Positions 30,700-41,989 of a stretch of DNA of 64,000 bases are shown here, piece by piece. Made by a program: the position numbers and the translations under genes. The stretch comes from Hydrotaea diabolus (taxonomy: Eukaryota > Arthropoda > Insecta > Diptera > Muscidae). Within the stretch, counting starts at the first letter, position 1, and the number at the start of each line of letters is the position of its first letter. The stretch spans positions 124,920,492 to 124,984,491 of the forward strand of contig OY740716.1 of NCBI GenBank assembly GCA_963513945.1. Direction: 5' to 3'. The notes beneath the pieces were generated by a model. That model had not been told where the DNA came from, ran no database searches, and saw only the letters and a list, made by a program, of their open reading frames with translations.

Positions 30700-32399
30700 C
30701 TAGGGGGCCCTATTTTTCATTCGTCTTTCATTTTTCACAAAATACTATATTATCTGGACTATAAAAAGTTGATTCTAATACTTTTTTGAGAATTTATCTA
30801 TATTTACTATTGAATACTCGTTTTAACAGTACGAGACATTTAAATTTTAATGAAATGAAATAAGTTTCAGACACATTTTTTTGTCAAATCTAGCCGTTTT
30901 TTGCAATTGTTGTTTTTAATCTGCTCTTTTTGAACATCGATTGTGGCAACACTGAATGCAAATAACCGTTCTGCTCGGACGACCACGTCCATTTATACGC
31001 ATATTTAGCAGGTACAATCCATGCATATTCTGCTCCGGAAACACATGCATCCAAGGTGCCAGGCGTACCTGTTTCAATTAAAAATTTATTTAGGAATGGA
31101 ATTAAAATTTATCGCTCACATCTTTTTCGGTGCCAGAAGAAATTTAGATTTAATTACAGAAGTATTTGTTACCACACTAATTGAACAAACATCCTGATGC
31201 GAAAGCACTCACACAAACAAAAAAGCAAATACAACAAATTCACATTTGAAAGCTTGAGAGCCTCGCCGCAGGACATTACTAGTAAGCATACATACACATA
31301 TGTACACATTGATAAACTCACTCTCACACACACAGAGACGCGGCTACGAGTTCATCGCAAAATCATCCGTCCAAAGTTTGAAAATAACGTGGGGAGAATG
31401 GCTAACACACACACTCACACACGCAGGCGTAATAATAAAATTAAATTAAAAAACTTGTTGTTTACCTTCATCACCATTATGTGGTTGGCACCTATGAAGT
31501 GTTAGGCTAACTTTGTTAATACAACTTTGTTACCACTTGTCAGGGCGGATGTGCATGTGCACGTGTGTGTGTGTCTGTATGTGTGTATGTGGTCTTCCTG
31601 TGCGGCCTGGGTTGGAGAGTTGCAAAAAATAAAGGAAAATGAACTGGTCGCTCGGTGCACAAATAATTTGCACAAATATTTGCTTGTATTTTACTCAGTG
31701 ACACTAACGAACGTAAACATGAACACGCCCAAAGGGAAATACAAAAAAATCCTGAAAAGTTTTCATAATAAAATTTTGAATTATTCGACGCTTTTTCATT
31801 TGTTTGTGCTTTTACTAATTTACTATTTCCGGTGTATGATTTCAACTCCCTGTCCATGCAAATGCATGCTTATGTACTGTACCCATTTTGTAGTGGCCAA
31901 GAAAATAGTTGCGCCAAAATGAAAAGTACTTATACGTACGTCAATGATCAGCAGAGTCCAGTGCTGCAAGACAACATTTCAGAAAACAGCCAAATTGAAG
32001 AACAGAAATCGTCATGAAACCATCTTGCAATACAAATCTTAAAGACTATCTTTCTTAAACTCTTATAACAAAGAAATATCGCTTAACATTTATATTAACA
32101 AAGTTTTCTTTAAATATCTAAATTACTTACATACTTCGTTATCACAACATGCCATTAAGGAAAAAGGGGAAACTCTACCAAATCATTAAGCTGTGCACTC
32201 AATTCTTATACTCACTGAGCGGGAACTACTGACACCGAACACGGCTCCAAACAGCTTATGAAGCGAGCGAAATCTCTTACTCGTAAAGTCGACGGCACTT
32301 ACGAGTTGCAAGACCAGCTACATATAAAAAAAATATTAGATTTTCTTACCCGGGGTTGATCTGGATTGAGTGGCATGATAGTTGAGCACACTTTCAAAT
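30700..32399. other. Stretch with CA/GT-rich sequence, no gene
   Basis: CA-rich stretches around 31285-31335 and 31405-31425 and a GT-rich one near 31563-31590 create frames of 102, 131 and 105 codons rich in His/Thr/Val. I attribute these to microsatellite composition. Nothing else is recognised. Confidence 0.5.
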
Positions 32400-33787
32400 A
32401 ACAAATCTTAAATACCACTAAAACATTTACATTTGGAGCATATTTCATATATATGTTTCCAGCATTATATTTTCCACGCAAAAATATTTTGTTCTCCATG
32501 CACCAGCTAATAAATATGATGTGCTAAAAATGTTTTCATATGATATCTTAACATGCTGGAGTAGTCCCAAACATATAATATGTTTGTGTAAACAAGTTAT
32601 GTTGAAATATAAATATACATATGTTTTAGCATGTTCCAAACATATATGATTGGGTAAAATTAATCATTAATATGTTTGCAGTAATGCTCAATTCATTCAT
32701 ATGCTTACCTCAAAACATATATGCATGTACATGTTTCCACTAAATCATTAATATGTTTGCAGAAATCGTAAACAGGCATACATACCTAAATACGTACTTG
32801 TTTTATGTTTTACGTGCTATAATCCATTGTTTAACAAAAATACAACAATAAATTCAGTCGTCAACAGCCTGATACTGAAGTCATACCTCCACAGGGTGGA
32901 TGGTATATTAAATTTGCCATTCCGCTCGCAACACCAAATAATATTGATTAGGGACCCTGTAAAGACGCTGTAAAGTAGCGGTCCAGGATCCTGAAATTTT
33001 GCATGATGATGGCATATGCTCATAAGCTGTTTGGGATTGTAAATGGACGAAATGGCCCAGGGAAAAAAGTACTGAAAAAGTACTGAGTAACTGAACTTTT
33101 TTGAGTATTTGCTTAACTATTGATATTTTTTTGACGGACAATGGTTAATATAGGTAGGTTAGTAACGATTTATAGTCAATGTACTCAAATTAAAGCAAAT
33201 TTTGCTATCATTCCAAACATACAGCAATTATAAAGTCTCGGCTGAGAATAGGGACAGATGCATAGGACGAAACGGCCCAAAAAGGACCATTTTTTCGCTT
33301 TAGTAGAGTATGGAAGTTGGAGGGTATGTAAGGTTCGGCCTGGTCGAACTTAACAAAGTTTTTACTTGCTAAACCATAATTTATTATAAAATAATTTTTA
33401 CAAGCGAATTTAAATTCCCTTAAAACACTTCCATTAATACTCTCCAATGTTTTTTCTTTTTTGGGTTATGCAGGCAATTTCAAAAAATTTGTATTTATTT
33501 ATGCCAGCTTTGAACTGCTGCAAACATATCAATGTTTGGGTGCAAACATATTGTGTATGTATACAAGCGTATACATGTTTCTGACCATGTTTGTTAACAT
33601 ATTAATGTTTGGGTGAAAACAATGATATTTCTGCACATTAGCATATGAATGTTTGGAAACATTGATACAAACATATTAATGTTTGCTGTGACACAAAAAT
33701 ATATATGTTTGAAGCATTTATATGTTACCTGCATAATACTCGTATGTGTGCATGCAAACATATTTTTAGCATGTTATTTTCTCTGTG
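32400..33787. mobile_element. Family D palindrome-rich element interrupted by a family B repeat
   Basis: The right end reads ATGTTATTTTCTCTGTGTAT (33768-33787) and is the inverted form of the end at 51577, including AACATGCTAAAA-type sequence. The interior is packed with CAAACATATTAATGTTTG-like palindromes (near 32570, 32668, 32744, 33525, 33595, 33640, 33670). A family B copy at 32885-33375 splits it. The left end is unclear, so the start coordinate is approximate. Confidence 0.5.
32885..33375 (+). repeat. Family B dispersed repeat, best copy
   Basis: Ordered landmarks are ATTAAATTTGCCATTCCG, GGTCCAGGATCCTGAAATTT, ATAAGCTGTTTGGGATTGTA, AATGGACGAAATGGCCCAGG, GGAAGTTGGAGGGTATGTAA and GGCCTGGTCGAACTTAACAA. 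They recur in the same order at 57925-58445 and 35465-35860, and reversed at 45325, 47985, 49365 and 59845. No reading frame is shared between copies; it is probably a non-autonomous transposon or an internal part of one. Confidence 0.75.
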
Positions 33788-33834
33788 TATAAGTATAGGG
33801 AAGTTTAATGGCAAATGTTTGTAACTACCAAAAA

Positions 33835-34495
33835 TATTTGAGCTAGATCCATCTTTTAGTATACCGATTCATTTAACGATGCCTGTACATCCGTCCGTCT
33901 ATTTAAAGCTTGTAATCAATATACAGGTCGCAATTGTTGTCCGATTTTCATGAAATCGGCCAAAAATATTTTTTTGAACCTAGGACGGTCGCTTTTGAAA
34001 TTTAAGAAAATCGGTTAGAAGTCAGATGTAGCTCCCATAGAATATGTTCATCCGATTTTTTGTCTTTAGCTCTAGAAGCTGCACATTAGTTCCAATCTTG
34101 ATGAAAATTGGCACTCGTTAGTTTTTGTTGCCCAAAGAAGGATATTGTTAAAATTTAGTAAAATCGTTTGAGAGTAAGGTATAGCTCCCACATACTTATG
34201 TTCACACTTTATTTAATGTTTTTAGTTCTAGGAGCCACATATTGCGTCCAATATAGATGTCACAAGTAAGTTATTTGGACCAAGCACCGAAGTTATAGAA
34301 ACTAAAGGAAATCGGTTTAGATTTAGATATAGCTCCCACTCATTTGTTCATCCGGTTATATGTTTTCAGCCTAAGTAGCCAGATATTACATTCAATCTCG
34401 ATGAAATTCGGCACAGGTAAGTAAGTTCCTTGTGCCAAGGACAGATGCTGTTGGAATTGGAGAAAACAGTTCAGATTAAGATATAGCTCTCCCAT
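33835..34495 (-). repeat. Family A dispersed repeat, minus orientation
   Basis: It starts AGCTAGATCCATCTTTTAGT and runs through ACATCCGTCCGTCT, GGTCGCAATTGTTGTCCGAT and several ~100-base subunits carrying ATATAGCTCCCA and TCCGATTTTTTG. Its reverse complement matches the copies at 22380, 43905 and 46335. Confidence 0.75.
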
Positions 34496-34668
34496 GACGC
34501 ACGATGTTAATTGTGTATCTCATTTTAACGTTTAGTTTTTGCCCAACTTAATTTGTCATTACTTTTTTCACCGTTTTACAAATTAGAGAGGTACTCGTAC
34601 AACATTGAGCAGCCCGTTAAGATTGTTGAAGCCTGTTACGAAAATGGGCATTCAAATAATTTTCTGGC
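34496..34668 (+). mobile_element. 5' fragment of an ITm element like that at 4476
   Basis: GACGCACGATGTTAATTGTG and the following 170 bases align with 4490-4670. Shared landmarks include TTTTTGCCCAACTTAATTTG and the N-terminal coding piece VKIVEACYENGHSN (compare FKIVKACNENGSSN). It stops after about 175 bases. Confidence 0.6.
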
Positions 34669-34669
34669 T

Positions 34670-35099
34670 GACCCGGTCCGCGTTACTGGCTCTTAGTTAG
34701 GCGAAGTGGTGAACAAATCGTTATACTCTAGAAAATCCTTATTTTTAGGTTCTCTTGAACCGAGGTTCCGGTTCGGAACCACTTCATTGTTGTTTTGCGG
34801 ATTGTCGAGCCATTTTTTTTTCTAACAGCGATTTGATTTACTTTTCGGTTCATGGACAAAAAGTGTTATGGTTGCGTTAAAAACCGGTTCATGTTCGGTG
34901 AGTCTTGCCTTCCTGGTTTTTTGGCCCAGTACCCAACGACAACGCCCATTTATGCCACGGGTATGCCTACGACTTCCATGAAAAGCTTATTTTAAAAACA
35001 AGTAGACTAATAAAGTTTGGCCGATGGAAAAATAGGCCCGGTAATATTAGACAGGTAATATTTGGAGGGTACAGTGCGATGTGATGGGACGAGTGGTCA
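34670..35099. other. Stretch with no recognised feature
   Basis: It contains short GGTTC-rich direct repeats (GAACCGAGGTTCCGGTTCGG near 34762) but no gene. Confidence 0.4.
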
Positions 35100-35330
35100 T
35101 GTCACTTCCCACACTAAACTTAAAGACCATAAGTCAAAAACTACTAGTGATATGACGATGATATTTGGAACAGAGGGCGATGCCACTCCCCCTTTTATAA
35201 ATGTCATTAGTGGCCAAAGTAATGAGTCGATAGTTATTACATTTTAATAGAATGAAATCAATGACTTCTAAATTAATATGGACTTGGATATGTTAAAAAT
35301 AGCAATTGCCCGTTACTTTGTGAGAGAAAA
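35100..35330 (+). repeat. Family E repeat, copy 1
   Basis: GATATGACGATGATATTTGG (35149) is identical to 59174. The flanks match loosely (ACTACTAGTGATATG/ACTATTAGAGATATG before; AATCAATGACTTCTAAATTA/ACCAATGACTGAAATTTAAT after), so this is a diverged pair. Confidence 0.5.
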
Positions 35331-35464
35331 AAAACTGTCACGTCAAACCATAGTTTTACTGTCCTTGATTTATAGTGTGTGTAAAGTGGTCATCAATTCA
35401 GCCACGTATTTATCTTAAGCCTATTATTAGTTTAGGTTTTGTCCCCTTTGCCTTTTCATGCCTT

Positions 35465-35860
35465 CCTCCGAAGAGGGGATGGTATAGAAAGCAAATATTG
35501 ACCGGAGACCCTATGAAGACTTTCAGCTATGTCCATCTGTTGAACGATAGCGGTTCCTGAAATTTTGCATGATAATGGCTGTCAAATGCTGTTTGGGATT
35601 TTAAATAGGCGAAATCGGTCAAGGGTTAAAGAGCATCCTTTACTAATTTTCCACCCTACATTTGCTTAACAAATCATATTTTTTTGTAAGTTAAAATTGA
35701 TACTGTTGAACTGCCCAACTGCCCAAAATTAGGAAAAATTTGCTACGAATGCAAGTATAAAAAATTTTTGGCTGCGATTAGAAACAACGGACCATTTTTT
35801 GTGCTTTGGAAGCTGTAGGGACGATGGAGGGTATACTTATATTGTTCGTTATAAACTTAA
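35465..35860 (+). repeat. Family B dispersed repeat
   Basis: CGGTTCCTGAAATTTTGCAT, AATGCTGTTTGGGATTTTAA, AGGCGAAATCGGTCAAGGG and a terminal GATGGAGGGTATACTTATAT follow the family B order. Confidence 0.65.
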
Positions 35861-36054
35861 TTAAATATCTGATTACTGTTTGAATTTGTGACACTGATGC
35901 CCAAATTTGGTAAAATTTTTCTTTTTGGCTCTTACGTGTTTTTCTTGGTTTAGGCTCGTTTTGTTAAATCTATCAGGGAATTCAAAGAGTAGGTATTCGA
36001 ATTAGTATAAGGTTTTACATAGTACATAGGTTTTTACATTAAGTGCATAAAACT

Positions 36055-37690
36055 TAATAAATTGTATTCAAAATTAATAAAAATTATAGTTGGTGGGATT
36101 GTCCCCAAGTTTTTATATCCTGTTCAAGGTGTTTCTTCTTCTGAGGCGTACATGTCCTTCATAATTAAGTAGATCTGTGGCGAGTACGTTAGGATTACAA
36201 CTAATTTTGTTTACGATTCTTCGGGAATATTCTCGAATTTCTTCCGTAATGGTTTTAATACTCTTATTGTGAGTATTTGCGTTCCTGATGTACCAAGGAG
36301 CTCTGACGATCATTGGCAGATATATCTATGATGTAGATGTATAATGTGGATATCTTACATTTTTGTTGATTTGGTGCACTATAGAAAAGGAGGACACAAC
36401 TTCTTTTTGAGGATAAGCATGAGGTGCTTTCACTTGCTAGCGATACTACTTATCTCCATTTTTGCAACATGTTTTAAGTTCTCGGATGTGCATTTGTAGT
36501 CGGTTGGATGCAGTTGAAGAGTCCTGGTGAATACTGATAAAAGCTGTTTCATCAACGTCTGTGTTGAAGGGGAAACATAACATATAGATAGGGTCCCAAA
36601 ATGCTTCCTTGAGGGACACCATCAGTAATTCTTTTGGGATAAGAAAATGTGCTTTTTGATTTTATGACTGGAACAGTTTTTGTTCTGGTTTGAGACCTTT
36701 TTTTGTTTCTTTTTTACAACTAACGTACATTTATTTGATTGACTTGATTTTACTTCGAACGACCGATTTAATAGGTAGCTCGCGAACAGTTTTTGAGTGT
36801 TGTAGCTCGCGAACAGATTTTGAGTGTTGTCTGGTAACATTCTACATATTTTAAACAAAAGTAGTTTGCCAAAAGCTTAGAAGATATCTATGAAGAGTGC
36901 TGAGCAGTAATATTTTTCTTGTATGTTTCTCTTATTACGATGCACTTGTTTTTCTGTGCCTTGGTTCTCCCGAAATCTTGTTGGGGATTACACAATTTAT
37001 TTTTTTCAAAAAATTCTTCTCAAACGTTTTTGACAGAATTGATAACAAGCTCATCGGTCGATGCGAATTAATTTAAGTTGAGTCTTTGTTTATGCATCAT
37101 AACTACTCGTATTACAAATTGTTTACATGATTGCGGAAAATAACTGAGGCGTAAAATGCTTCTGGAAAATCGTTTAACATATTAGCGTTTATTCCATTCG
37201 CTACCGGTGACTTTTTCTCTCAACTCAGAACTAATTCGTACAGTTCATACTTATAGGATCGCCACCAACTGAATTTGAATTTGGTGTAAATACAGATTCT
37301 AGGTAGTTTCCAAATGAGTTTAATTTCTCTTCAATAGTCTTTGCCTAATCACCGTCTTGTAGACGTAGAGTTGAATCAAGACCTATCTGTGTGCATGCTT
37401 TTTTGAGGCTTCTGAGGATTTCAGGCTCCGTAGGTAACTCTTGTCACCGGGTTCCTCGATTGATTTCAAGACAGCGTTAACACTATCTGACAATATCCCA
37501 TGTCGCCCAACACTGTCAATGAAATCCATGATGGAGAGTGTAAATGCTTCGGCACTGCTGAACTTACCAATTGTCCACTTGTTTTTTTATCATTTCTGGT
37601 CTGGTCTATATTTATTTTTTGCTTATCATTCATCTCTAATCAGTTCCGAGTAATATTGGCAACGTAAAACAATTTCCCCTTTCCTTTGAT
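36055..37690 (-). pseudogene. Jockey-like LINE ORF2 remnant 2
   Basis: Reading the minus strand from the right: a linker region near 37300-37560 with TIEEKLNSFGNYLESVFTPN (about 37310-37350), then a decayed region, then the reverse transcriptase block RITDGVPQGSILGPYLYVMF (about 36565-36625) and TAFISIHQDSSTASNRLQMH. The end reads APWYIRNANTHNKSIKTITE and NPNVLATDLLNYEGHVRLRR (about 36120-36305), the characteristic jockey C-terminus. The YADD-containing palm segment is not recognisable and a deletion separates the blocks. A 27-bp tandem duplication lies at 36777-36830. Many stops and frameshifts; non-functional. Confidence 0.85.
36777..36830. repeat. 27-bp tandem duplication within the LINE remnant
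   Basis: AGCTCGCGAACAGTTTTTGA and AGCTCGCGAACAGATTTTGA begin adjacent copies, each ending GTGTTGT. Confidence 0.85.
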
Positions 37691-38089
37691 GTTTATTAAA
37701 ATTTTTCACCCTTGTTATCAAAATATCCAGTCCTTTTTTTAGAGCCTAATAAGGACACACTTTCTTTTATACATTTTCTCCATTTTTATTTCTGCCATTT
37801 GTTGTTTTTGTTGATTTGATAACGTTTTGAATATTATTTTCTCATTTTATATATTTTGTATACTTAAGCCTTTTGTAACTAAATTTCTAATTCAATGTCA
37901 CCCAGTTAATTAGGTACTCTTTCTCTTCTTTTTTACAATTGCCCCATTCTATTTTTTTAGTGTCTTAATTTAATGTTATCCTTTTTTATCCCATCCATCT
38001 TACATTTTGATTTTGCTCCTTGTTATTACTGTATCCACTTCTTGACGTTCGACCGTTTTGACCCTTTTTACCACGTTTTGTTTCTTTTT
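37691..38089. other. Pyrimidine-rich stretch, possibly LINE 5' sequence
   Basis: The plus strand is T/C-rich here, so the minus strand is A/G-rich, as in the 5' or ORF1-proximal parts of some LINEs. It sits between the jockey remnant and the end of the mariner. No frame is convincing. Confidence 0.3.
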
Positions 38090-39206
38090 TTTCTCCATTT
38101 ATATTTTCTATCTAATACTTTCGAGGTCCATAAAATAGGCGTTTGTTTGATCACGTTGGAGCTGAATCTCTTTCCACCGATCCATTTCTTTAAATTTGGA
38201 AATAGTCACTGGGAGTTATTGGCGAATGATTCGTAAACCAATTTATGCAATTTTGCCGTTGAGACTGCACACGTGTGCAGTGTGAAAAAAAACTTTTTTC
38301 TTGGCCATATGGCGTCGTTTTTTTTTAAACCTCGTTAAGTCGGTCCAATATGTTGTCATAATATTCGCAGTTTATTGATTTTCCCTTTTAAAGGTAATCG
38401 ATGTGGATTATCCCACCGGAATTCCAAAAAACTGTTGCCATCACCTTATTGGCCGACAAAGTCACCTTGGGCTTATGCGGAGCCGGTTCACCCGGAAACT
38501 CATTGGTTAGACTGCTGCTTGGTCTCCGGAGTGTTGTAATGGATCCACGTTTTATCCACAGTTACAAAACGCCGCAATATCTTATTCGAATTGGGTTAAA
38601 CAACTCCAAAAAATCCTTTGAAGTTGTCACAAGATTAAAGTACATTTATGGTCAATTGAGAGCAAACGCGGTAGACATCTTGCAGCTGTCTTAAATCCAA
38701 CTGATCATGTTACATCGAAACTACACTGCCATATGAAATGCGTATGGCATCAACAATCTCAAGCACTTTACTCTTCGATCGGCCAACACGATATCGTGGA
38801 TTTTTTTCGACATTTCCGTGTGTATTGACTTTAATTGGCCGTTTAGAACGTTCACCGTCATTTGTTCTTGTGCGACTACAACAAAAGTCAGTTAACCACT
38901 TTTTTACCATTAAAATCGATGATGCAGAGTCCCCATTGTATTTATTTAGCTTTTCCTTGGTTTGATTGACGGGTTTTCCGCAAAACATAATGTTTAATGA
39001 GCACTCGAAATTCACTTTTTCCCATTTTAAACAAAATCCACGAGGTTGTGTGTTTTCAGCAGCTTTTAAACACGAACTAAATGGCGGAACTCTCTCAAAA
39101 TCTGACAGTAGTCTATTACCAGATGGTGCTTGATTAGAGCAGTGTTGCTTTTCATATTACTACGAGGGAAGTTGGAAAAGTCACGTAATTATTGAGATGC
39201 CCTCGT
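38090..39206 (-). pseudogene. Nearly full-length mariner transposon, inactive
   Basis: The 5' terminus (complement of CACGTAATTATTGAGATGCC, ending near 39206) and leader match the copy at 10222. The minus-strand gene starts near 39030 and encodes SEFRVLIKHYVL, TKEKLNKYNGDSASS, VKKWLTDFCCSR, EIVDAIRISYGSVVSM (about 38710-38760), then KVTLSANKVMATVFWNS-like sequence, a YLEKGKSIN-like block, RRHMAKKKFFF (about 38285-38320), HTCAVSTAKL and FPNLKKWIGGKRFSSN (about 38140-38190). The SPDLAP segment with the third Asp is replaced by SPITPSDYF, so the third catalytic residue is lost, and frameshifts occur throughout. The 3' terminal repeat was not found; the right boundary near 38090 is approximate. 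Confidence 0.9.
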
Positions 39207-39210
39207 ATAT

Positions 39211-39284
39211 GATATAACAACTTTATATACAACGTACATGATATAACAACTTTATATACAACGTATATGATATAACAACTTTCC
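39211..39284. repeat. 29-bp tandem repeat next to the mariner end
   Basis: GATATAACAACTTTATATAC plus nine bases occurs at 39211, 39240 and, partially, 39269. The array starts within a few bases of the mariner 5' terminus, so it may have formed at the insertion or excision site. A 21-22-bp duplication (GAGAAAAACAAATTTTATCC, about 39331 and 39358) follows. Confidence 0.85.
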
Positions 39285-39399
39285 TTGGTGTACATACTTT
39301 CATAGCCATACAAGTATGAACAGGTAAAATAACAAGAGAAAAACAAATTTTATCCAAGAGAAAAACAAATTTTATCCGAGTAATTTTATCAAAGCTCAA

Positions 39400-40930
39400 A
39401 AAAGTGTTTACGAGTACGCCGCAAAATAATAACTGCTTAACCACATATACATTTAAATTTATAAGTGTTTTACAGACAGGTCAAGATAGGACACATTTAC
39501 TTTTAAACTGGTAGAAAATCTCTTCAACCCCCTTCTGACCCTCAGAAGTTCGATTCATCTAAAATGCCAATTTGACTAAGATAAAGTAACTGTGGAAACA
39601 TATAATAATACTTATACACCACGTGTAAACAGTACAGTAAGGCAGTATACCATATATTAAAGACTTCTATCCTACCTAAATAACAAAAAAAAAATAACCC
39701 GTTATCGTTAATAGATAGCAAACAGTGGCAATTTCCTTAAGCTCGTATGTTTTATTTCGGTCTGTTGCTTTTACACATTGAACAGGGATTAACCGGCTCA
39801 AGACTTCTTGCAACTATTTTTAAATAGAAGACAAGTTGTTAACAAAATGGCAAAGTGACATTGATTTTCGTGGCTGCACACTGCTTTTATCATGATTTCC
39901 GGTCCGTCACAACCCTCTTCAGAAAGCTTTGCTGCAATTGTTGAAAGTAAAACCGAACTCTATAAGGCCAGGAAAATTTACAAAAGGACAAAAGGCGGAA
40001 AGGACTTTGAAATATCTTTCGCCCAATGCAAGGGGATCAACTTCGGTTATAGCCTAATTCGCCTAAAGGGAACAGCCGCAGTTCAGTGGTAAATTCCTAT
40101 TTTTGACTTTGAAGTCCATATTTCCTGCGTCACGGTCCCACAAAAATTGAATGCATTACAGTTGCAAAGCTTTCGAAAATAACTTGCTAGTGGTTCGTAA
40201 TTTTCTTTTTAGAAATTTGCATTGATTGAACTTTTCGGGAAAGAAATTTAAAAATACTCGATATAACGTTTTGTTGTCCCAGCTATGCCTTTATGAATTT
40301 ATTAAGAAAGTGTACGGCACCCACAATTTATTTATATTTTATTGGTTAATGCAAATGTCTGCAAAAGTTCAGTTTAAAGGACTTGAAAATAATGCGGCGT
40401 TCTTCAGAATGGGGCAGGTATTTTCAGAAAAATAGTGAATAAGTGCGCTCAGGACCTTGAAAATGATTATTCTAATTGATTTCAATCCGGGCAGGCGTAA
40501 TCTAGGAACTCAGGACCATCCTGCTGCAGTTGATCACTGTCTCCGAAATTTGGGTTAAATTATTCATTTTTTTTAATAATTGTTCTCTTTTTTTATTATC
40601 TATAAAGGAAGAAAAAGCTTAATATCTCCTGTGTGCAAGGGGTAATATGGCATACTTCAATTATATATATTTAATATATATTTATTTCGATATAATCTAT
40701 CAATTTCCCAAAAAGTGTAATCCTTATCGGATCAGACACAACAAAGATACAGCAGATAATGCATTTAAGCTTAGTGGGCCCGTAAGTCAAAAAACATGGC
40801 AAAAACATTTTTTTTCGTTTGTCTCTGTATAAAAAGTGTTACCAATAGTAAAAAAATAAATAAAAAAATAAAAAAAATCGGTGTTATGCTATTAAACTCC
40901 AGTTGAACGGAGAACACAAACTTATCTACA
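39400..40930. other. Stretch with no recognised gene or repeat
   Basis: Apart from the ORF at 39892-40092 the stretch is AT-rich and featureless to my reading. A 69-codon frame at 40226-40435 shows no known domain. Confidence 0.4.
39892..40092 (+). CDS. Unrecognised 66-codon ORF
   Basis: The frame starts MISGPSQPSSESFAAIVESK and continues TELYKARKIYKRTKGGKDFE and ISFAQCKGINFGYSLIRLKG before TAA at 40090-40092. Composition (Lys/Arg-rich centre, Ser/Pro-rich start) is more protein-like than neighbouring chance frames and there are no internal stops. No family is recognised. It may be an exon fragment of a host gene or a transposon gag-like piece; chance is also possible. Confidence 0.25.
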   Translation: MISGPSQPSSESFAAIVESKTELYKARKIYKRTKGGKDFEISFAQCKGINFGYSLIRLKGTAAVQW

Positions 40931-40934
40931 CATA

Positions 40935-41017
40935 CGAGTATTCGGTTGTTCTGATGAAATACTTGCAGTACACGCCTCAATCATTTGGCATGATGATAAG
41001 AATTCTGCTCTCTGTGG
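40935..41017 (+). repeat. Family C dispersed repeat, right-end fragment
   Basis: GTATTCGGTTGTTCTGATGA, AATACTTGCAGTACACGCC and the ending CTGCTCTCTGTGGG fit the family C right end with several substitutions. Confidence 0.55.
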
Positions 41018-41504
41018 GTATGTATACGCCCTTCTACGTTTCAAATGCATGTCTTTGAAAAGGTTTGACTTAAAAAGTGGAGACAAAGCGGAAGTGGTTG
41101 TGCGTCTCGGAAAAGTTATAGGTATATGAAAATGGCATGATAAATTTACTTCCAGCAAGTTCAGCTCTCCCTCACTCGATTATTTATGACAAACAATATA
41201 CAAGAAGTTTTCTGTCTGACAGCAGCGGGGTGAGAGCTCTTTGTAAATATTATGGTTGCAGTCGAACGACGGTGACTGGTGACACCAACAGCGGAACATC
41301 ACTAGCGTGAGGAGTACGTGGGAAAAAAGAAAATAGCGTTCTTTTTGTTATGATGCAATTGTTAAGATTATAAAAAAGTGATAAGGGTTACCTCATTTCC
41401 ATCAGAGATTTCCCTTATGGTCGTGGTCGTTGTGTAATGGCCATACACAACTCTTATCACACACAGAGAATTCTCTGTGGAAAATCGTTTCGAACTACGC
41501 ACTG

Positions 41505-41985
41505 GTAAAAGAGCTCAAGTCTGGAGTGGCCGACAATATTATACCCTGCACGTGTGGATGTGCAGAAAAGCCAATTGAAAACAGGGGTTCAAACCCGATA
41601 CGTCTATGTTCAAATGGGCCAAGTTTTAGCCCACAATTAGCCAAGTATCAAAAATAGTTTTACTTTTGTCTTCGTGAAAAGATGTTAAGATATTTGATAG
41701 CCACTTTTCTATGAACTGGTTGTTTGCCAAAATTTGGTCGAAATCGGTACTTAAATGTGAGTTCAAGAACTGTTCTCTGTTTGTCGGGCTAAATAAAACG
41801 TGTGCCCCACATTTCACCATGATTGGATGAACCGATTTTCTTAAATTTTAATAGCGTTTTCCTTTGTCGAGAAAACTTTCTTCTTCCAAATTTTATCAAG
41901 ATTCGTTGTAATGTGTGGCTTCAAGAGCAATAAACATCAAATGGGCGGTATTGTATGGGCAAATTCAGCAGGCAGGCCTTATATT
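41505..41985 (+). repeat. Family A dispersed repeat, 5' portion
   Basis: GCTCAAGTCTGGAGTGGCCG and ATTATACCCTGCACGTGTGG begin the copy, with AACCGATTTTCTTAAATTTT and AAGATTCGTTGTAATGTGTG further in. It resembles the start of the copies at 43905 and 46335 but lacks the GACGGAC tail. Confidence 0.65.
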
Positions 41986-41989
41986 AATA

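Noticed and set aside
31197..31922. 102- and 131-codon frames rich in His/Thr and Val/Cys
   Set aside because: Composition is explained by CA/GT-rich microsatellite sequence in the plus strand.
39211..39284. Possible CRISPR-like array of 29-bp repeats
   Set aside because: Units are directly adjacent with no spacers and lie beside a mariner end; the organism is evidently eukaryotic.
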